DNA of 64,000 bases from contig JARWMV010000245.1 in the NCBI GenBank assembly GCA_030998015.1, positions 868,001 through 932,000 on the forward strand. The letters run 5' to 3'. Positions 32,807-44,823 of this stretch are shown piece by piece; within the stretch, counting starts at the first letter, position 1; each line of letters begins with the position of its first letter. Both the position numbers and the translations under genes were made by a program. Source of the stretch: Ceratorhiza oryzae-sativae (taxonomy: Eukaryota; Basidiomycota; Agaricomycetes; Cantharellales; Ceratobasidiaceae). Under the pieces are notes generated by a model that saw only the letters and a program-made list of their open reading frames with translations, made no database searches and was not told the origin of the DNA.

Positions 32807-34478
32807 ATGGCCGACGCTGCCTACGCCAAAAAGGAGCTCCTCGACCTCGTCAAGCTCGGCGACAACAAGTGTGCGTCCGTCCCCACCGCCCCCCGCCCCC
32901 ACTGACCCGCCACAGTCTGCGTCGACTGCGGCGCCCCCAACCCGCAATGGGCCAGTCTCGGCGTGGCTGCATTCATCTGTCTCAGCTGTGCAGGTACGCG
33001 TCCCTTTATTGCTGGAATATTCATCACTGATATCGCTCCAGGTGTCCACAGAGTGCGTAGCCTCCTGCCTTTCCGAGTAACCGTCCACACACTTAGCACT
33101 ATGACCTCACCCTAGGGTTTCGGAGTCCACATCTCGTGCGTCCTCTTCTTTGTGTCCCTCACAACCGTATCGTTGTCTTGTTCTATCTGCCCCATGATTC
33201 CGATCATTCATTCGCACCCCCTTGACTAACATCCTGCGCCCCTATAGCTTTGTGCGCAGCTGCACAATGGACACCTGGTCCGCCGACCAGCTTGCACGCA
33301 TGCATGTGCGTCGACCTGGCGACATATATTCCCGTCCTAATTCCTACACCGTTTGACAGATAGGCGGCAATGGCCCCTTCAAGACGTTTCTAAAGGAGTA
33401 CGAGCCAAAGGAAGTAGGTGGATTCCACGAAGGCATGCCTCTACACGACAAGTACCATTGCTGGGCTACAACCCAGTACCGAGAAATGGTATAATCCATG
33501 ACTCCTTATTTTATCCGACAGATCTGACGATCCCCCTTTCTTCAGCTCACCGCGAAGCTCGCTGGCAGCCCTGGGCTCCGTCCCTTCCCGCCGAATCGAG
33601 CTCAGACATGGCTTCGTCTGGCACACTCCGAAAATCGCGAGTTGGCACAAGGGGTGGCCTTTCTGCAGGGAACAGCCGAGATACCTCCGTGTCTCCAGCA
33701 CCGACTCCTGTGGAACGCAAGTCAGCAAACGAAGCGTTCTTTTCATCGCTCGGAGAGGTGCGCATAGCCGCGTTGTGTTTCCATTCAATTCTCAACGGCA
33801 TCACCTCTAGGCAAACGCCTCGCGACCCGACAACATCCCGCCATCCCAGGAGGACGCTATGTCGGGTTTGGGTCGACCCCGTCCCCCCAACCTGGTTCCT
33901 CGAATCCCAATTTTGGACTCTCGAGTGCCGCGACGCCAACGCTCTCTGATCTCCAAAACGATCCGGCTGCAGCCCTTAGCAAGGGTTGGGGGTTCCTCTC
34001 TACCCTGGTCACGACGGCCGCACGGGCGGCCAACGAGTCGGTCATTCAGCCCGGCCTCGAGCGCACGCGATCCAGCGCTCAGAGCCGTCGTTGACCAGTA
34101 CACGGCCAAAGCGGCCGAACTGGGGCGAGGCGCCAACGATTGGACAAGGAAAGAGCTGGCGTGGACGTCGCGGGCACCGCGACCGGTGCCTGGTCGAGTT
34201 TGCGTGGCGGGGCCGGTGGTCCCGGCGGGCAGGGTGGATACGGGCGCGTGGATGGCACAGGGGGTGTTGGTGGAAGCGCATGGGAGTCATACAGGGACGA
34301 CGACGATCATGATTCGCCTGACAAGCCCGAGGCGAACAAGGCCCACGATTGGGATAACAATGACTGGGACAAGGGCTGGTCGACAAACGGCAACGCTTCT
34401 TCTGGTGGTGGCAAGCCCGCTGCGTCAAAAGCGCCGGCAGCTCCAGCAAAAAAGGATGACGAATGGGAGGACTGGTAG
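32807..34478 (+). CDS. GCS1: ARF GTPase-activating protein, ARFGAP1/Gcs1 type
   Basis: Stimulates GTP hydrolysis by Arf1 in COPI vesicle traffic at the Golgi. Start at 32807 gives MADAAYAKKELLDLVKLGDN. The zinc finger spans several tiny exons, CVDCGAPNPQWASLGVAAFI then CLSC, i.e. CX2CX16CX2C. AGVHRGFGVHISFVRSCTMD includes the catalytic arginine finger, then WSADQLARMHIGGNGPFKTF. The region after the domain has amphipathic ALPS-like stretches (GWGFLSTLVTTAARAANES) of the kind that sense membrane curvature in ARFGAP1. It is then Gly/Asp/Trp-rich and ends DDEWEDW, a tryptophan-based coatomer-binding type of tail. At least seven introns, some near 45 bases. It converges on lipin with 317 bp between stop codons. 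Confidence 0.9.
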
Positions 34479-34795
34479 ATTTTGGTAGACCATACCCTGG
34501 GTTAGTTTATACATGGATTTAGCTGGTAGATTGGCTGTATGTTTTAGACTCGGATGCGCACTCTCCGCATGGTCGTTCTGACCGGGCACCAAATCAACGG
34601 GAGAGGGGCTCTAACCTTGACTACGGTAACGCTAACCTTTTAAGGACAAACCCATTAATCAAAAACGTAAAGCCGTGAGGTAATAACACGATTAATTACA
34701 GGTCCACGAACGAACCCAACCTGGCCTGTGTATGCAATACGTAAATGGTACATGAATCCAAACAAAAAAAGTTCCGTGTGCGTTGTCGTTGACCC
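34479..34795. other. Convergent intergenic region between ArfGAP and lipin genes
   Basis: 317 bp between two stop codons on opposite strands, so it holds two 3' UTRs and terminators. AT-rich toward the right. No gene. Confidence 0.45.
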
Positions 34796-37700
34796 CTATA
34801 AGAATGGTGTGTCTTCCATCTCATCAGCGGCAAATGTATCAAAGTGAGGCTCGTCATCCCGATCATCGTCATCATGCTCATCGTCCCCTTCGTCGCCCTC
34901 TTCGTCCTCGCCTTCGGGGGCCTCCTGGGTCCCCACTTCGTCAGAGTCCTCTTCATCAGCATCGTGTACCCATCGACGTTCCTCAAACGAGCCGGGCATG
35001 CTGTCAAAGCTCATGCGGCGCCTGTGTTCGCGATCAACATCTCCTCCCTGCATACGTTCCTCCGCATCAGAAATAGCATCTAGATCTTCCGCTGTCGTTG
35101 CAGGGCCAGTCAGTGGGCTGCTTGGTCGAACAGTCACGCTGCCCGTTTTCATCATCGTTCCGGGGTGCGATGTTGCGCGCCGGCGCTCCGTATCCCCCAG
35201 TGACCCTCGATTCTTATCCTTGTCCGCCTGGCGCGCAGCATCAGTCGAAGACGCGCGGGAAGCCGCCCTCCCAAGGCTCACGAACCGACCCAGCCGGCTC
35301 CCGCCCGAAGTATCCGATCGCGCAGAGAGCGCAGGCGATGGTGGTCTAAGATCTGGAAGCTCAATCTCTGGCAAGGGCACTCGCCAAAAGTTGAAGTCGG
35401 TATATTCTGGAACCCAGCGCCGATGGATCGGAGGGAACATTTGGTCAACCAGGTCCGTCATGTGGATATACCTAGCGAGGTTGCTCCCTTTAGTTGCCTG
35501 TTCACCATGGGGGGACGGGGCGGCGTGCTTACGATGACTTGTATCCCGCGAGTTCCAAAAGCTCCATCTTGACCTCTCCGCTGGAATCGATTGTGAATAT
35601 CCGCTTACTCGGGACGTTCACACTACGGTAAGACAACGCATCGGTAATCCGGTTCCCGAAACCCGCATAGAACGGATTTCGGTACTCGTCACCGAACAGC
35701 CGTTGGATATCACGCAAACAAGCCATCTTAAACACTTCGGGTTTGCGCATAATCACTTCCCTAGCGACAGGCTCATTGAGTCAATGTCATCTAATCGTGA
35801 GTGAATGGAATTCGCACATACCGGTGGAGCGAGGCCATCAACCGATCCGGACTCATGATTACCGGTCCTTCGGGCAGCTGAAAGTTGTTTTGCTTGATGC
35901 CTTTGAGATAGTCTCTGGTCGAATCCGCCTGCCCAATGGCACGCGAGGTCAGGTACATAATCTTGTACCCATTGCGCGCGATGTCAGTATATAGCTTAGC
36001 GACTCCGAGGTGCGTCCAGTCGCGGCCAATCATGGTGAAAACGTGGCCTAGGGCATCGGATCTACACGACACACATATCAGGCTAGGACAAGCAGGATGA
36101 ACGTCTGTATGCGCACTTGGTGATAGTTCCATCGATGTCAGACACGACTATCTGGTCGTGGGCTTCCCAGAGGAATATGCGTGCCGTGCATGCAACAACA
36201 CCCGAGGATAAGGAGAAGGTTATGGCATTTGCGCCCTTTTTGAGATCAAGAGATTTCTTACGCCAATCATGATTTAACTCTCCGATATTTTCCACAAAAA
36301 AGATAATACTTACGAGCTGCTCGGAGGTCAATCGTAGCGTTTTAGCATAATGTTTCCCCGACGGTTGTTCAGGCAATTTGTCGACTATGGGAGGTGACGC
36401 AGCCCGGCTAGACAATCCGTCCTATGGAAATATCAGGATCTGTCGCCTGGTATGCAACGCAAGGCTCACCAAATCCAAACCAGCTGGAGCAGATGGTGGA
36501 TCAGCCAGAGCCGGTCGCTGCTTCGCTTGGCCAACATCTCCGCCAGCTTTGCTGATCCTGTCGCTCCGACTTCGCCCCCACCAAAGCCAACTCGAGCGGC
36601 CACGAGGAGCAGCAGTTCGAATTGCAGAAGCCCTCTGCGCAATCGTGTTATCCCGCCACGCAACGAGTGCATCGAATAGAGGCGTCCCGTCTTTTCTAGA
36701 AATGTATTTGTCGTCCCACCGAATCACAAGTTTTTCGTCGTGAAGAACTGCGGCATCTTCGAGTAGCCGCTTTAGTGTTACTTTAGACCCGGCAAAGGTT
36801 CTTTCGGCTTCTGGTGGGTCGAAAGACGAAGAAATGGGACCGCAAAGGCTAAGGTCGAAGGCAATGCGTCTGATCCCGTCTTGTTCCATCGCAATTGGCT
36901 CTCCGCTCTCTAGGTCGCCGTCGACAAGTTGTCCGCCCGCTCCAAAAATCGACTCGGACTCCGATACGAGTTGGGAACTGGAACCGGCCCCGGCTCCTGG
37001 CGGGCGACCGAGTCCAATGTGTGGTGAAAGAGGCGTGTCAGATTCGCTCAACGGAATCGTATTGACGGCCGGAGACGAATTGCCTCTGATGGTGCTAGCA
37101 CTTGGGCTGATGTCCTGGGACAGTTTGGGCATGGCTCCCCATTCCCAACTATATTCGCCTTGCGACATGTCCTGGTGTGTTTCCGGGGGCTCCGAACTAC
37201 CACGCATGGATTGGGCGACGGCCTTTACGGCGGATGAGCTAAGTAGTATATAAGCAGATGCTCAAGCCCTAGCGCACTTGCTATAACAAGTATAAGCGCA
37301 CCTGGTGATATTTAGTTGTTTTGCCGATAGAGACGGCCTCCTAGGCTGTGGTGCTGCATAGATGTGAGCTTTCAGAAAAAATGAATATTAGGCAAGGTCT
37401 CAATACTCACGGCTTTCAGGTTCAGTCAGACTATCGCTATCACCTTCGGCCTGGCCTTGGAGTGGTACCCAGCCATGTCGAGCACGACATTCTGTGTATA
37501 TCGAATTTCGGGTGGTTGGGCAGCTTCCCGCAGTTTGGCAGCCTCCCGTTCATCCACGCCATCCGTTGCGTCCACCCCTTCGATCCCGTGCTGGCCCTTC
37601 CCGTATCGTAGAAGATCATACGCCGCGTCTTTCTTCTCGGCAATCTCGTCGTTTGCGATATGGGTAGCAGCCTTGGTCGCCTTTAGGCTTTAGACAAAAA

Positions 37701-38556
37701 GGATTGCGGTAATAACCCATGCTCGCTCGACGGCGTAGAAATAGGCAGCGTGCTGGATGCAAGTGTGCTAGTCGACGTAGGCGGCGATAAAGAGGGTGTA
37801 GGAGAATATCCACGGGGCCTTGGTACGGATGGCTCCGACAAGTCCAAGAATTCTGGCTCTTGATCCTGCATGGGAAGCTGCTCAGCCAACTATGCCTATA
37901 GGAGAGTACACTGCACAACTCACTGATGTGGCGCCCGATCTATGATCCTCGTCGCTAGACACCAAAACGTCATTTAATAGTGGTTGCTCCTCCTGCACAT
38001 CCCTTCTTAGCACCAAATCGGCCCGTTGGAGGGTCAACACCCTTTGCAGGCTTCGCGTCCTGGCCAGGACGTACGGGCTCAAGCAAAGGGCTAGTCATAA
38101 GCTCCTCTGGCACATCTTCGTCGGTCTCAAAGACGAAGAATGCCTCCCCAGCTTCGCCTATCTTCATGTCAAAGGGTATAGATTTACCATTGACAAATAC
38201 GGAAACCTGCTCAAGCGAACAAGTTAGCTTCGGCTTGGTCACTGCTACTGGCGAGATGGCAAAGTCTATTGAAGTCCGAGCCACAAGTTGAGGTGTAACC
38301 GTACCCATAGGCGGTCAACGGACTCCATGCGACCCAAAAACGGAATAAGACTTGCCTTTTTATCCGCCGGAATGAGAACCTGCCATTTTCCAAACCTTAC
38401 ATGGAAAGGACTACAAGCCAGCTCCTTTTCTCCATTCTGTGCCCGCCGCTCGACAACTATGACGTCGATGGCACCGGTCAGTGTTGACGGATTTAGGTCT
38501 TTGTAGATCTGGTAGGGAGCAGTCGCGGCCGTTACTATACCGCGTACAAGATACAT
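34796..38556 (-). CDS. PAH1: Lipin-type Mg2+-dependent phosphatidate phosphatase (Pah1/Ned1)
   Basis: Converts phosphatidate to diacylglycerol, balancing triacylglycerol and phospholipid synthesis; acts at the nuclear/ER membrane. Start at 38556 gives MYLVRGIVTAATAPYQIYKD and LNPSTLTGAIDVIVVE, then CSPFHVRFGKWQVL, the N-terminal lipin domain. VSVNGKSIPFDMKIGEAGEA and FFVFETDEDVPEELMTSPLL follow. The central part is Ser/Pro-rich and disordered. The C-terminal HAD-like catalytic domain has IVVSDIDGTITKSDALGHV (DxDxT, about 36.12-36.15 kb), then YLTSRAIGQADSTRDYL, GPVIMSPDRL, EVIMRKPEVFKMACL and FYAGFGNRITDALSYR. The tail is strongly acidic, as in yeast Pah1, where it recruits the Nem1-Spo7 activating phosphatase. 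More than ten introns. All catalytic residues are present. Confidence 0.93.
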
Positions 38557-38866
38557 AAGGATAGATCGCGGGGTGGTCTGAAGAAGAACGGGCTGAGACG
38601 AGTGCGGTGGGGATCTAAGAGGCGGGTCTTCCGTTGGGGAATCACGTGGCTAAGCGCTAAGAATGTGCTAATGACATGTGAAATCACGTCCAGGCCAAAC
38701 TCTGGTCAGATGATGTCGAGCAAAGGCAAATTGAATTATTACTATGTAGACTAAGCAGGGAGAATGAGCGTAGAATATGCCAAAAAGAGCGAATGTAATA
38801 AGTTAGATAAAAAATAAGCTTTTAGGTCCGCACGAGCCGGAAGACGACCCGGTCGCCCAGAGTCAT
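38557..38866 (-). promoter_or_regulatory. Lipin promoter region
   Basis: 310 bp between the Eht1-like stop codon and the lipin start. It contains a CACGTG E-box (TCACGTGG) at 38643-38648 and the decamer CATGTGAAAT at 38675-38684. A further TCACGT half-site follows at 38684-38689. Confidence 0.5.
38675..38684 (+). promoter_or_regulatory. UASINO-like inositol-response element upstream of lipin
   Basis: CATGTGAAAT exactly matches the consensus bound by the bHLH pair Ino2-Ino4 in budding yeast phospholipid genes. It lies 119-128 bases upstream of the lipin start codon. The match is read directly; that a related bHLH factor uses it here is inference. Confidence 0.5.
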
Positions 38867-40480
38867 CTACCATCCCTTGTTGCTCAATGACGTTGCATTT
38901 ACATGACGCCAAACGCGACTGGGGATCTCGCTGCTGCTGATTTCTCGGCAGCCGATATCGGGACGTGCGACATCCCGTAGCATGCCGTCATCTTCAAGAA
39001 CGGCAGCAGGCATGACAACAGTAGGAGTGATCTGAAATACCATATGCAAAGTCAGAACAGCGCGGAAACCCGGGCGGGGGGGGGGGCTCACGGTGACGGC
39101 AGTATGAAGAAATTCAACGACTGGTCGGGTGTACCAACGTTTCAGCTGTCCACCTTGTTGCGTAAACCACCCCAGGTGTCCTCCGCCCTCTGTAGTAGCG
39201 AGTACAAAGTACTTATTCGCACGGGCAGCCTCATAAGGTATGGTTTTGGCCGCAATCGGATCGTCGCATGCATTGAGGCCCAAGAGAGGTACGCGGACGC
39301 CGCGGAGGAACTCGGACGAGCTATTCCGCTCATAATATTCCTTCGCATTCCTGCAACCTGCCATCTGGCTCGCAACCCGATCATCGATCCAGCGCATACC
39401 GCAAAAGGCGGCTCCAAGGACTTCGGACAATCTCCAGCGCTCAGCGACCCCGTCGAGTGCGTATGCAGCAGAACGATAGAGGGCTTGTTGTGCGGAACCC
39501 AGTACGTTGTTGTATACGAATCGCTGCATAAAGCTGCCCTTTTCCATATGCTCGATGCCTGCCGCAAAATCCCAGACGTTGGCAAGACATACGCCTGCAC
39601 TAAGCGCACTAGCGACACCCTCTTCGCCCAGATACTTGGCGAGTATGTTTGCCCGACAGAGAAGCCAACGCCCACCAAGGGAGCCGACGGAAAACGCGTG
39701 CGGATATAAAGTAAGGCGCAGCGCAGGTCGTTGGTGGTTCCACCGTGATAAAGCTGGGGACTCGTGACAGGGGCCCCGGCACAACCGCGTGCGTTCACCA
39801 CAACAGCGCGGAACCCAGTGGCACGGGAAGTCAGGTCTGCCACAAGAGCACGGATGTAGTGTTCATGAGAGCCACCGGTAAGTCCATGGAGTATAACTGC
39901 GACTGGAGAGGATTCTGTTGCCTCAGGTACCGCAGCAAAGTCGAGGGCAAGGGTCCCATTGTCCGGTAGTCGGATGAGCTTCCTGTACAGCCGTAAGTCG
40001 GACGCATATATTTACATTGTTGGTCGCCTTACCGTTCATACTGAACTTGGTCAACATTTTTGAAGTTTCCCATCGAACAAAAGATAGTTTGAAGATCTCC
40101 GCTGTATCACAAAATTCAAAAAGCAGATACTATAGCAAAGTGACGATGCGTACCCAGGAAGCCACCAAACTGGCTCAAACACAGCGTTAGGGCCTGCCAA
40201 TGACGGCAAGGTGTTGATAAAGTCTCGAACAGGACCAGGGGCCGAAGTAATATTAACGGACTGACTTGCACATATTTGCAAAGTCTTGCCAAAAGCAGCG
40301 GTATAGAGACGGATATTATATATGCTATAAGTATGAGAGCGTATCGTAGTTGAGAACGAGAGGCTGGCCAAAAGCGTGGATCGAGGCCAAGTTTGACACG
40401 GGCACAGTGGTCAATTCAGATGCAGAAAGAGAGGGAAAGTATCCGATAGAGAGTGAGACGTTCTTCATTGGAGAAATCAT
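38867..40480 (-). CDS. Eht1/Eeb1/ABHD-type alpha/beta hydrolase (medium-chain fatty-acid ester synthase/esterase-like), with a one-base frame break
   Basis: Member of the YheT/Eht1 family; yeast Eht1 and Eeb1 make and hydrolyse medium-chain ethyl esters. Conserved segments are TLPSLAGPNAVFEPVWWLPG and GDLQTIF, then YERKLIRLPDNGTLALDFAA. VILHGLTGGSHEHYIRALV follows, with FRAVVVNARGCAGAPVTSPQ, the nucleophile elbow VGVGFSVG, ANILAKYLGEEG, LNACDDPIA (the Asp) and EGGGHLGWF (the His). Between FSVG and ANILAKYLG the genome has three G where four are needed to stay in frame (39652-39654), so the conceptual reading is broken inside the active-site motif. The rest is intact. The start is uncertain: an ATG at 40480 opens a plausible first exon, but its splice is not clear. 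It ends ATSLSNKGW at 38867. Confidence 0.82.
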
Positions 40481-41518
40481 TAGTTAAGCAGCCAAGCGTA
40501 GTGTTTCAGAGAGCGTGAACCGTCGAGTGCGTCGTGTCGTAGAGTTAAGGAATAAAGCCGAATAAAGCCCGCCAACTGGCAAAGGAGAGGTCGCCGAAGG
40601 CGAAGGAAGGTGAGATAGGGATGGAGGTAAGGAGAGGAGGAAGGGGGTCGGTTAGGGCGATGAGACAATCCGGACCATGACCTCAAACATTTATATGAGC
40701 GCCGTTGCACTTGTATCTCCGATTTTCAGCCCAAAATTTCACCTCCTGCACCTCTTTCACGACTGCGAAAAGCAACATTAGGGCCTAGACTTTCCTATGT
40801 GAAAGCTCGGAGCATACGCTGTAATCAGAACCATGTGCTCATGGCCGGTATGTGAGAAAGTACCTCCAGTGCCGACTCTAGGCGTGTCAAGCGAGCTAGA
40901 CATCCGGTGTGAACTGAGAGTGATCATACACTTGAGTTGATGTCATTTGATGCGTTTAATTGGGTCCACGGAGTGGAGTCGGCTTATCCATACCAGGAAG
41001 TGGGGCTATCGGACATAGACATACCGCAGTAGGCAAAGATATATGCCCGAAAATATTTCAAGATTATTGGCGAGAGGCACATCATAGAATACAAACTCTG
41101 GCAATTGTATCCTTGCCAAGGCTAGTTCTGGGAAGGTCTGGTCGGAATCACATGTGACATCATCCAACACTCCGAATCAACAATTCATCTTATCAAGAAT
41201 ACAGCTTCTGAATACAACATAAAATCCTCCCTTTAAGCCCCAAGTATCGCCGAGATTCACCGATAGCTCCTCCGAAACAGTAGGTTTCAATGAACTAGGT
41301 GGTATTCCAGTCATCCGGAATGCATATCAGGGTTACAGTGAGTAACACCACCTAGTATAACGCTTTCTGCTAGTTCAGGGATCTCTATTTGGATGAGACG
41401 ATGAGCGGGTCGAGTCATCCTCGTTTGGTTGCAAGGTTACCGATCAAAAACACCTTCATTCAGCGCTAATGCCCTCCAGAATCCTCTACCACACCATAGC
41501 CACACAGTCAAAGCACAC
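40481..41518. other. Intergenic region, about 1 kb
   Basis: Divergent flanks of the Eht1-like gene (left) and the F-box-like gene (right). Contains a palindromic TCACATGTGA at about 41148-41157. No gene supported. Confidence 0.4.
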
Positions 41519-42346
41519 ATGCCGGAGGGTATATTGCCATATCCCCGAATACCACTCGATATTGTACTTCTCATAATTGAACTCATTCTGCCATCTCTGC
41601 CTATCGGCGCTTGTGACTGTACCGAATTGGTAACCAGCATGATGCTCTTGAATCGAACAATTCACTCGACGGTTACTGCTCGAGTCTATCGTACCGCCGT
41701 TCTCAACTCCGTGAATAAGATAGAGGGTTTCCAAAAAACCTTGAACTCCTCCTCTCACCTTAGTCCAATCGTACACAACCTTTGGCTCAGTCATGAGGTC
41801 TCTGATCTATCGACGCGGAAACGCTACGCCATCACCGACAGGCTGCTTAACATCCTTACGCTTGTCCCCAACCTTCGGCGCCTGGCTGTTATGACCCCAC
41901 TATATTATAAAAGTGCACAACTTAGCCCAATCAATCTTCCTAAACTTGTGCATCTGGTTATCCCGAGTTTGTGGCTTACTGGTTTACCGGGACGGAATAC
42001 CGACATGTTATCCCAATTTCCTACAGATATCATGTCTTTGTACGTTCGAGGCCGTGTAGGACTCGAAGAAGCAAACCAGGTTGTGAAGCATTGTCCACGG
42101 CTGCGATACGCGACTGTGAGAGTCTTTGCACAGGTCTCATTGGCCGACCTAGTAAAGTTTACTCGCGTGCTGGTTTTGGAGCTCGAGGAATTGGTTTCAC
42201 TAGAGCTTATGGTAGTCTCCCAGCAAGTTGATTGTCTAACCTCCGATTTACGGCAAGCAGGACTTGCGGAGCCGGCTGGAGGGACGGAGGGAAAACAAGC
42301 GTGTATGAGGTGGCGAATGACGATGGTGAAATGGCTCTTTGGATGA
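41519..42346 (+). CDS. Small F-box/LRR-like protein
   Basis: Intronless, about 275 residues, ending KWLFG. The start at 41519 gives MPEGILPYPRIPLDIVLLII, whose PxDIVLLIIELIL resembles the first helix of agaric F-box-like proteins. A Leu-rich section follows (LNILTLVPNLRRLAVMTPLY, NLPKLVHLVIPSLWLTGLPG, VVKHCPRLRYATVRVF) like the degenerate leucine-rich repeats of these proteins. Agaricomycetes carry large, fast-evolving families of such genes, presumed SCF ubiquitin-ligase adaptors. The family call is tentative because the Skp1-binding F-box is not a clear match. Confidence 0.6.
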   Translation: MPEGILPYPRIPLDIVLLIIELILPSLPIGACDCTELVTSMMLLNRTIHSTVTARVYRTAVLNSVNKIEGFQKTLNSSSHLSPIVHNLWLSHEVSDLSTRKRYAITDRLLNILTLVPNLRRLAVMTPLYYKSAQLSPINLPKLVHLVIPSLWLTGLPGRNTDMLSQFPTDIMSLYVRGRVGLEEANQVVKHCPRLRYATVRVFAQVSLADLVKFTRVLVLELEELVSLELMVVSQQVDCLTSDLRQAGLAEPAGGTEGKQACMRWRMTMVKWLFG

Positions 42347-42636
42347 ACAAGAGTCGTTCGGCCAGGCCAAGATGGGCGCAGTGAATGTATACGAATATCG
42401 TTCGCTGTAGTACCATGATAATACCTTGTTTAGTCCGCTTTTTGACCACACCGTAATAATAACAGAATACTTATTATGGTTTTATAACGAGGTTAACTAC
42501 AAGCAATTCATACCAAAAGAACACCTGATCTGTACAGATTCACAGTAAACGTAGAGAAATAGTCCTGCAATGCCCGGATCCAAGCAGCAATGCACTATCG
42601 CTGCCACCTTCAAATACTAACCGCTGCCAACAATGG

Positions 42637-44823
42637 CTAACCCCCTTTCGTTCTCATCCTATTCTTCACTCTCCCACCACCAAAACTTGAGAACCCCATG
42701 TGAGCTTGGACTTCGTTTTGTTTTTTACTGTGCAGACTGTTGTTGCTCAAGCCGGAGTATGGATCCATCGGGTTATTCTTTTGTTGCTTCTTGGCTCCGT
42801 AGAAGGAGCACGGTGAGATACCGTTAGAGGAGACTGGTTGCATTGCAAGAGACGGGGATGTGGGGCTGGGGTTCATCTTTGCCGTCGTAGCGGTTTTTTT
42901 GGATGGCGTGGTGATTGTGAGTGGCTTGAAGGGAGACGCAACCGACGGGGCTGATTTGGTGGCTGTGGGGGCAACAACCTCGCCCGCGTCTTCAATCTCG
43001 TCGGAGCCAGTATAACTAACCAGAGGGTTTCTCGTGCCTAATGATGGGACCGCTATCGGGGCTGACCGTGACGGCCCCGCAGCACCCACTTTTGGAATGG
43101 CTGCATTCTCGATGCGGGATTTTTTGTTGGATTCAGGGAAGATGGTCCATGCTGTGTTCTTCGTCTTGGGTTTATTGGCTTCCATCTCATCTCGAGTACG
43201 TTTGACACCTCCAGAGTATTTCTCGAGGGTGGGATTAGAGCTAGGATGTGCCTTGTCGGTCTGAATATAGAATAGAATGTAGGCGTTTTTATGGTTGACG
43301 GGAGGGCTGGAGCAGGCCGTAACCATTTCGTCGTCCATAAGCGTCCAGCGACCGTCCACACCTTTAACATGTGCAGTGTAGTGTCCGGAGTTTGGACCGG
43401 AGCCGAGATGGTGAATAACACCATACAGAACGTACTTTTTGCTCGTCTGGAGTGCGAGTTGTTATAAGACATGTATGAGTGAGCGAAAGTTTGTCAACAT
43501 ACCTGCCCGTCACTCATGTATGGTTGGATGTCCAGAACCTCGGGGTATGATATGTGAGATGTGTTCTTCCTACCGTCCGGCCTGAATCGCTTCAGGTGAA
43601 TGGTTAAACAGGCAGGTGCCTCGTGAATTCTCATAAATTTATCGGCGGTGACAGGTTTCTTGCATTTTTCGCACCGGTAAGCGTCTTCGCCGCTCAACGT
43701 ATCAGGCTTGGCGAATTGGACCAAAGCGCTGGCGAGTGTGTTAACGCGAGCAATATCCACGGAAAGGTCGAGGATTGAGTCAAAAGTGTCAGAGCAGTGT
43801 CCGCAGGTCCGACAGGAGACACGGGAGCGCAGTCGCCCACCGAATATAGCATGGACCCACGATGTCTCGGCAAGAGATGGCGGGATCTTGGTGGGGTTTT
43901 TGTGGGCCTGAGAGGTAGCGCTGAATAAGAAAAGGGCGGATCTTTGAAGGGCGTCAACCGTGTATCGTAGGAACTCGTGGGCATCTTCCTGTCTGCCTCG
44001 ACGCATGCCTTTGGCGATTTCTAGAACGAGATGGTATGTCAGTTGAGTGAATAGGACGAAAAGGCCGCCGGGGAACGCGTAGGGGCGCTGGTGGCACAGT
44101 TAGGGGCTGAATGGACGTACTGTTGAGATTACTGAGGATCATATGGGTTCCCCGGTTCCCTGCAGTGAAAGAGGCACGAGCAAGATCCCGGACCAGACAA
44201 ATCGTGCAAAAGCTTGTTTTGAAATGTTCATGGTTGATGAGCATTCGCAGGAGAGGTGGAGTGTGAAGCAAGCATTGAAGAACGCTATTCAAGAAGCATG
44301 TGTTTCCTTGGTTATTGAAGCCGGGATGGCTGGAGGTGCCTTCAGGCCAGTCCATGGAAAGAGTTCCCGAGAACAAACTCTCTTTCTCCGCAGAGGATGG
44401 CTTTGAAGGACTTGACAACGTCGGGGGGTTTTCTGCGACTGGTTCGTCCTCGTCCTGCTGGCACAGGAATTAGCTCCCAGGCCAGCAACGGTAACTCAAA
44501 CAACGGACCTCTGATGCAGGGCCCTCATTTATAGGCTTGTACTTTCCCTCTGCTATCCCGGCGGTGAGCACACCGCTGGTGGGGGTGAGACAGCCCTGCT
44601 TGAATTCTAGCGGGTGCTTGAGCAGCTCGTCGAGTGTGTTGTTGAGCGCCCCATTGGCGGGGTTCAAGGGGCCGAAGACAGGAGAGCCAGGGTGGTCATG
44701 GTCGAGTTGCAGGCGAGGCGGCGGGGGTGATGCGACAGCTAGCATGGCACATGCGCGAGTCCAAGCTTCCTCTTTCGTGTGGCGGAAGATGAATTTCGGG
44801 ATCGCTAGAGCACGTGCCTTCAT
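42637..44823 (-). CDS. Ubiquitin carboxyl-terminal hydrolase, USP36/USP42 (Ubp10-like)
   Basis: Cysteine-type deubiquitinase. Start at 44823 gives MKARALAIPKFIFRHTKEEA. The Cys box reads GFNNQGNTCFLNSVLQCLLH (about 44.27-44.33 kb). Next are CTICLVRDLARASF, RRGRQEDAHEFLRYTVDALQ, the CxxC pairs CRTCGHC and YRCEKCKKPV, and ACLTIHLKRF. The His box is LGSGPNSGHYTAHV with GRWTLMDDEMVTACS and AYILFYIQ. The long C-terminus is disordered and basic, ending GGGRVKNRMRTKGG. The QGNTCFLNS and QEDAHEFLRY wording places it near USP36/USP42, whose animal members act on nucleolar and chromatin substrates. Catalytic Cys and His are both present. It is head-to-head with the AT-hook gene at only 36 bp. Confidence 0.9.

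Noticed and set aside
33547..33939. Long minus-strand frames antisense to the ArfGAP gene
   Set aside because: They are mirror frames of strongly coding plus-strand exons with confirmed domain motifs.
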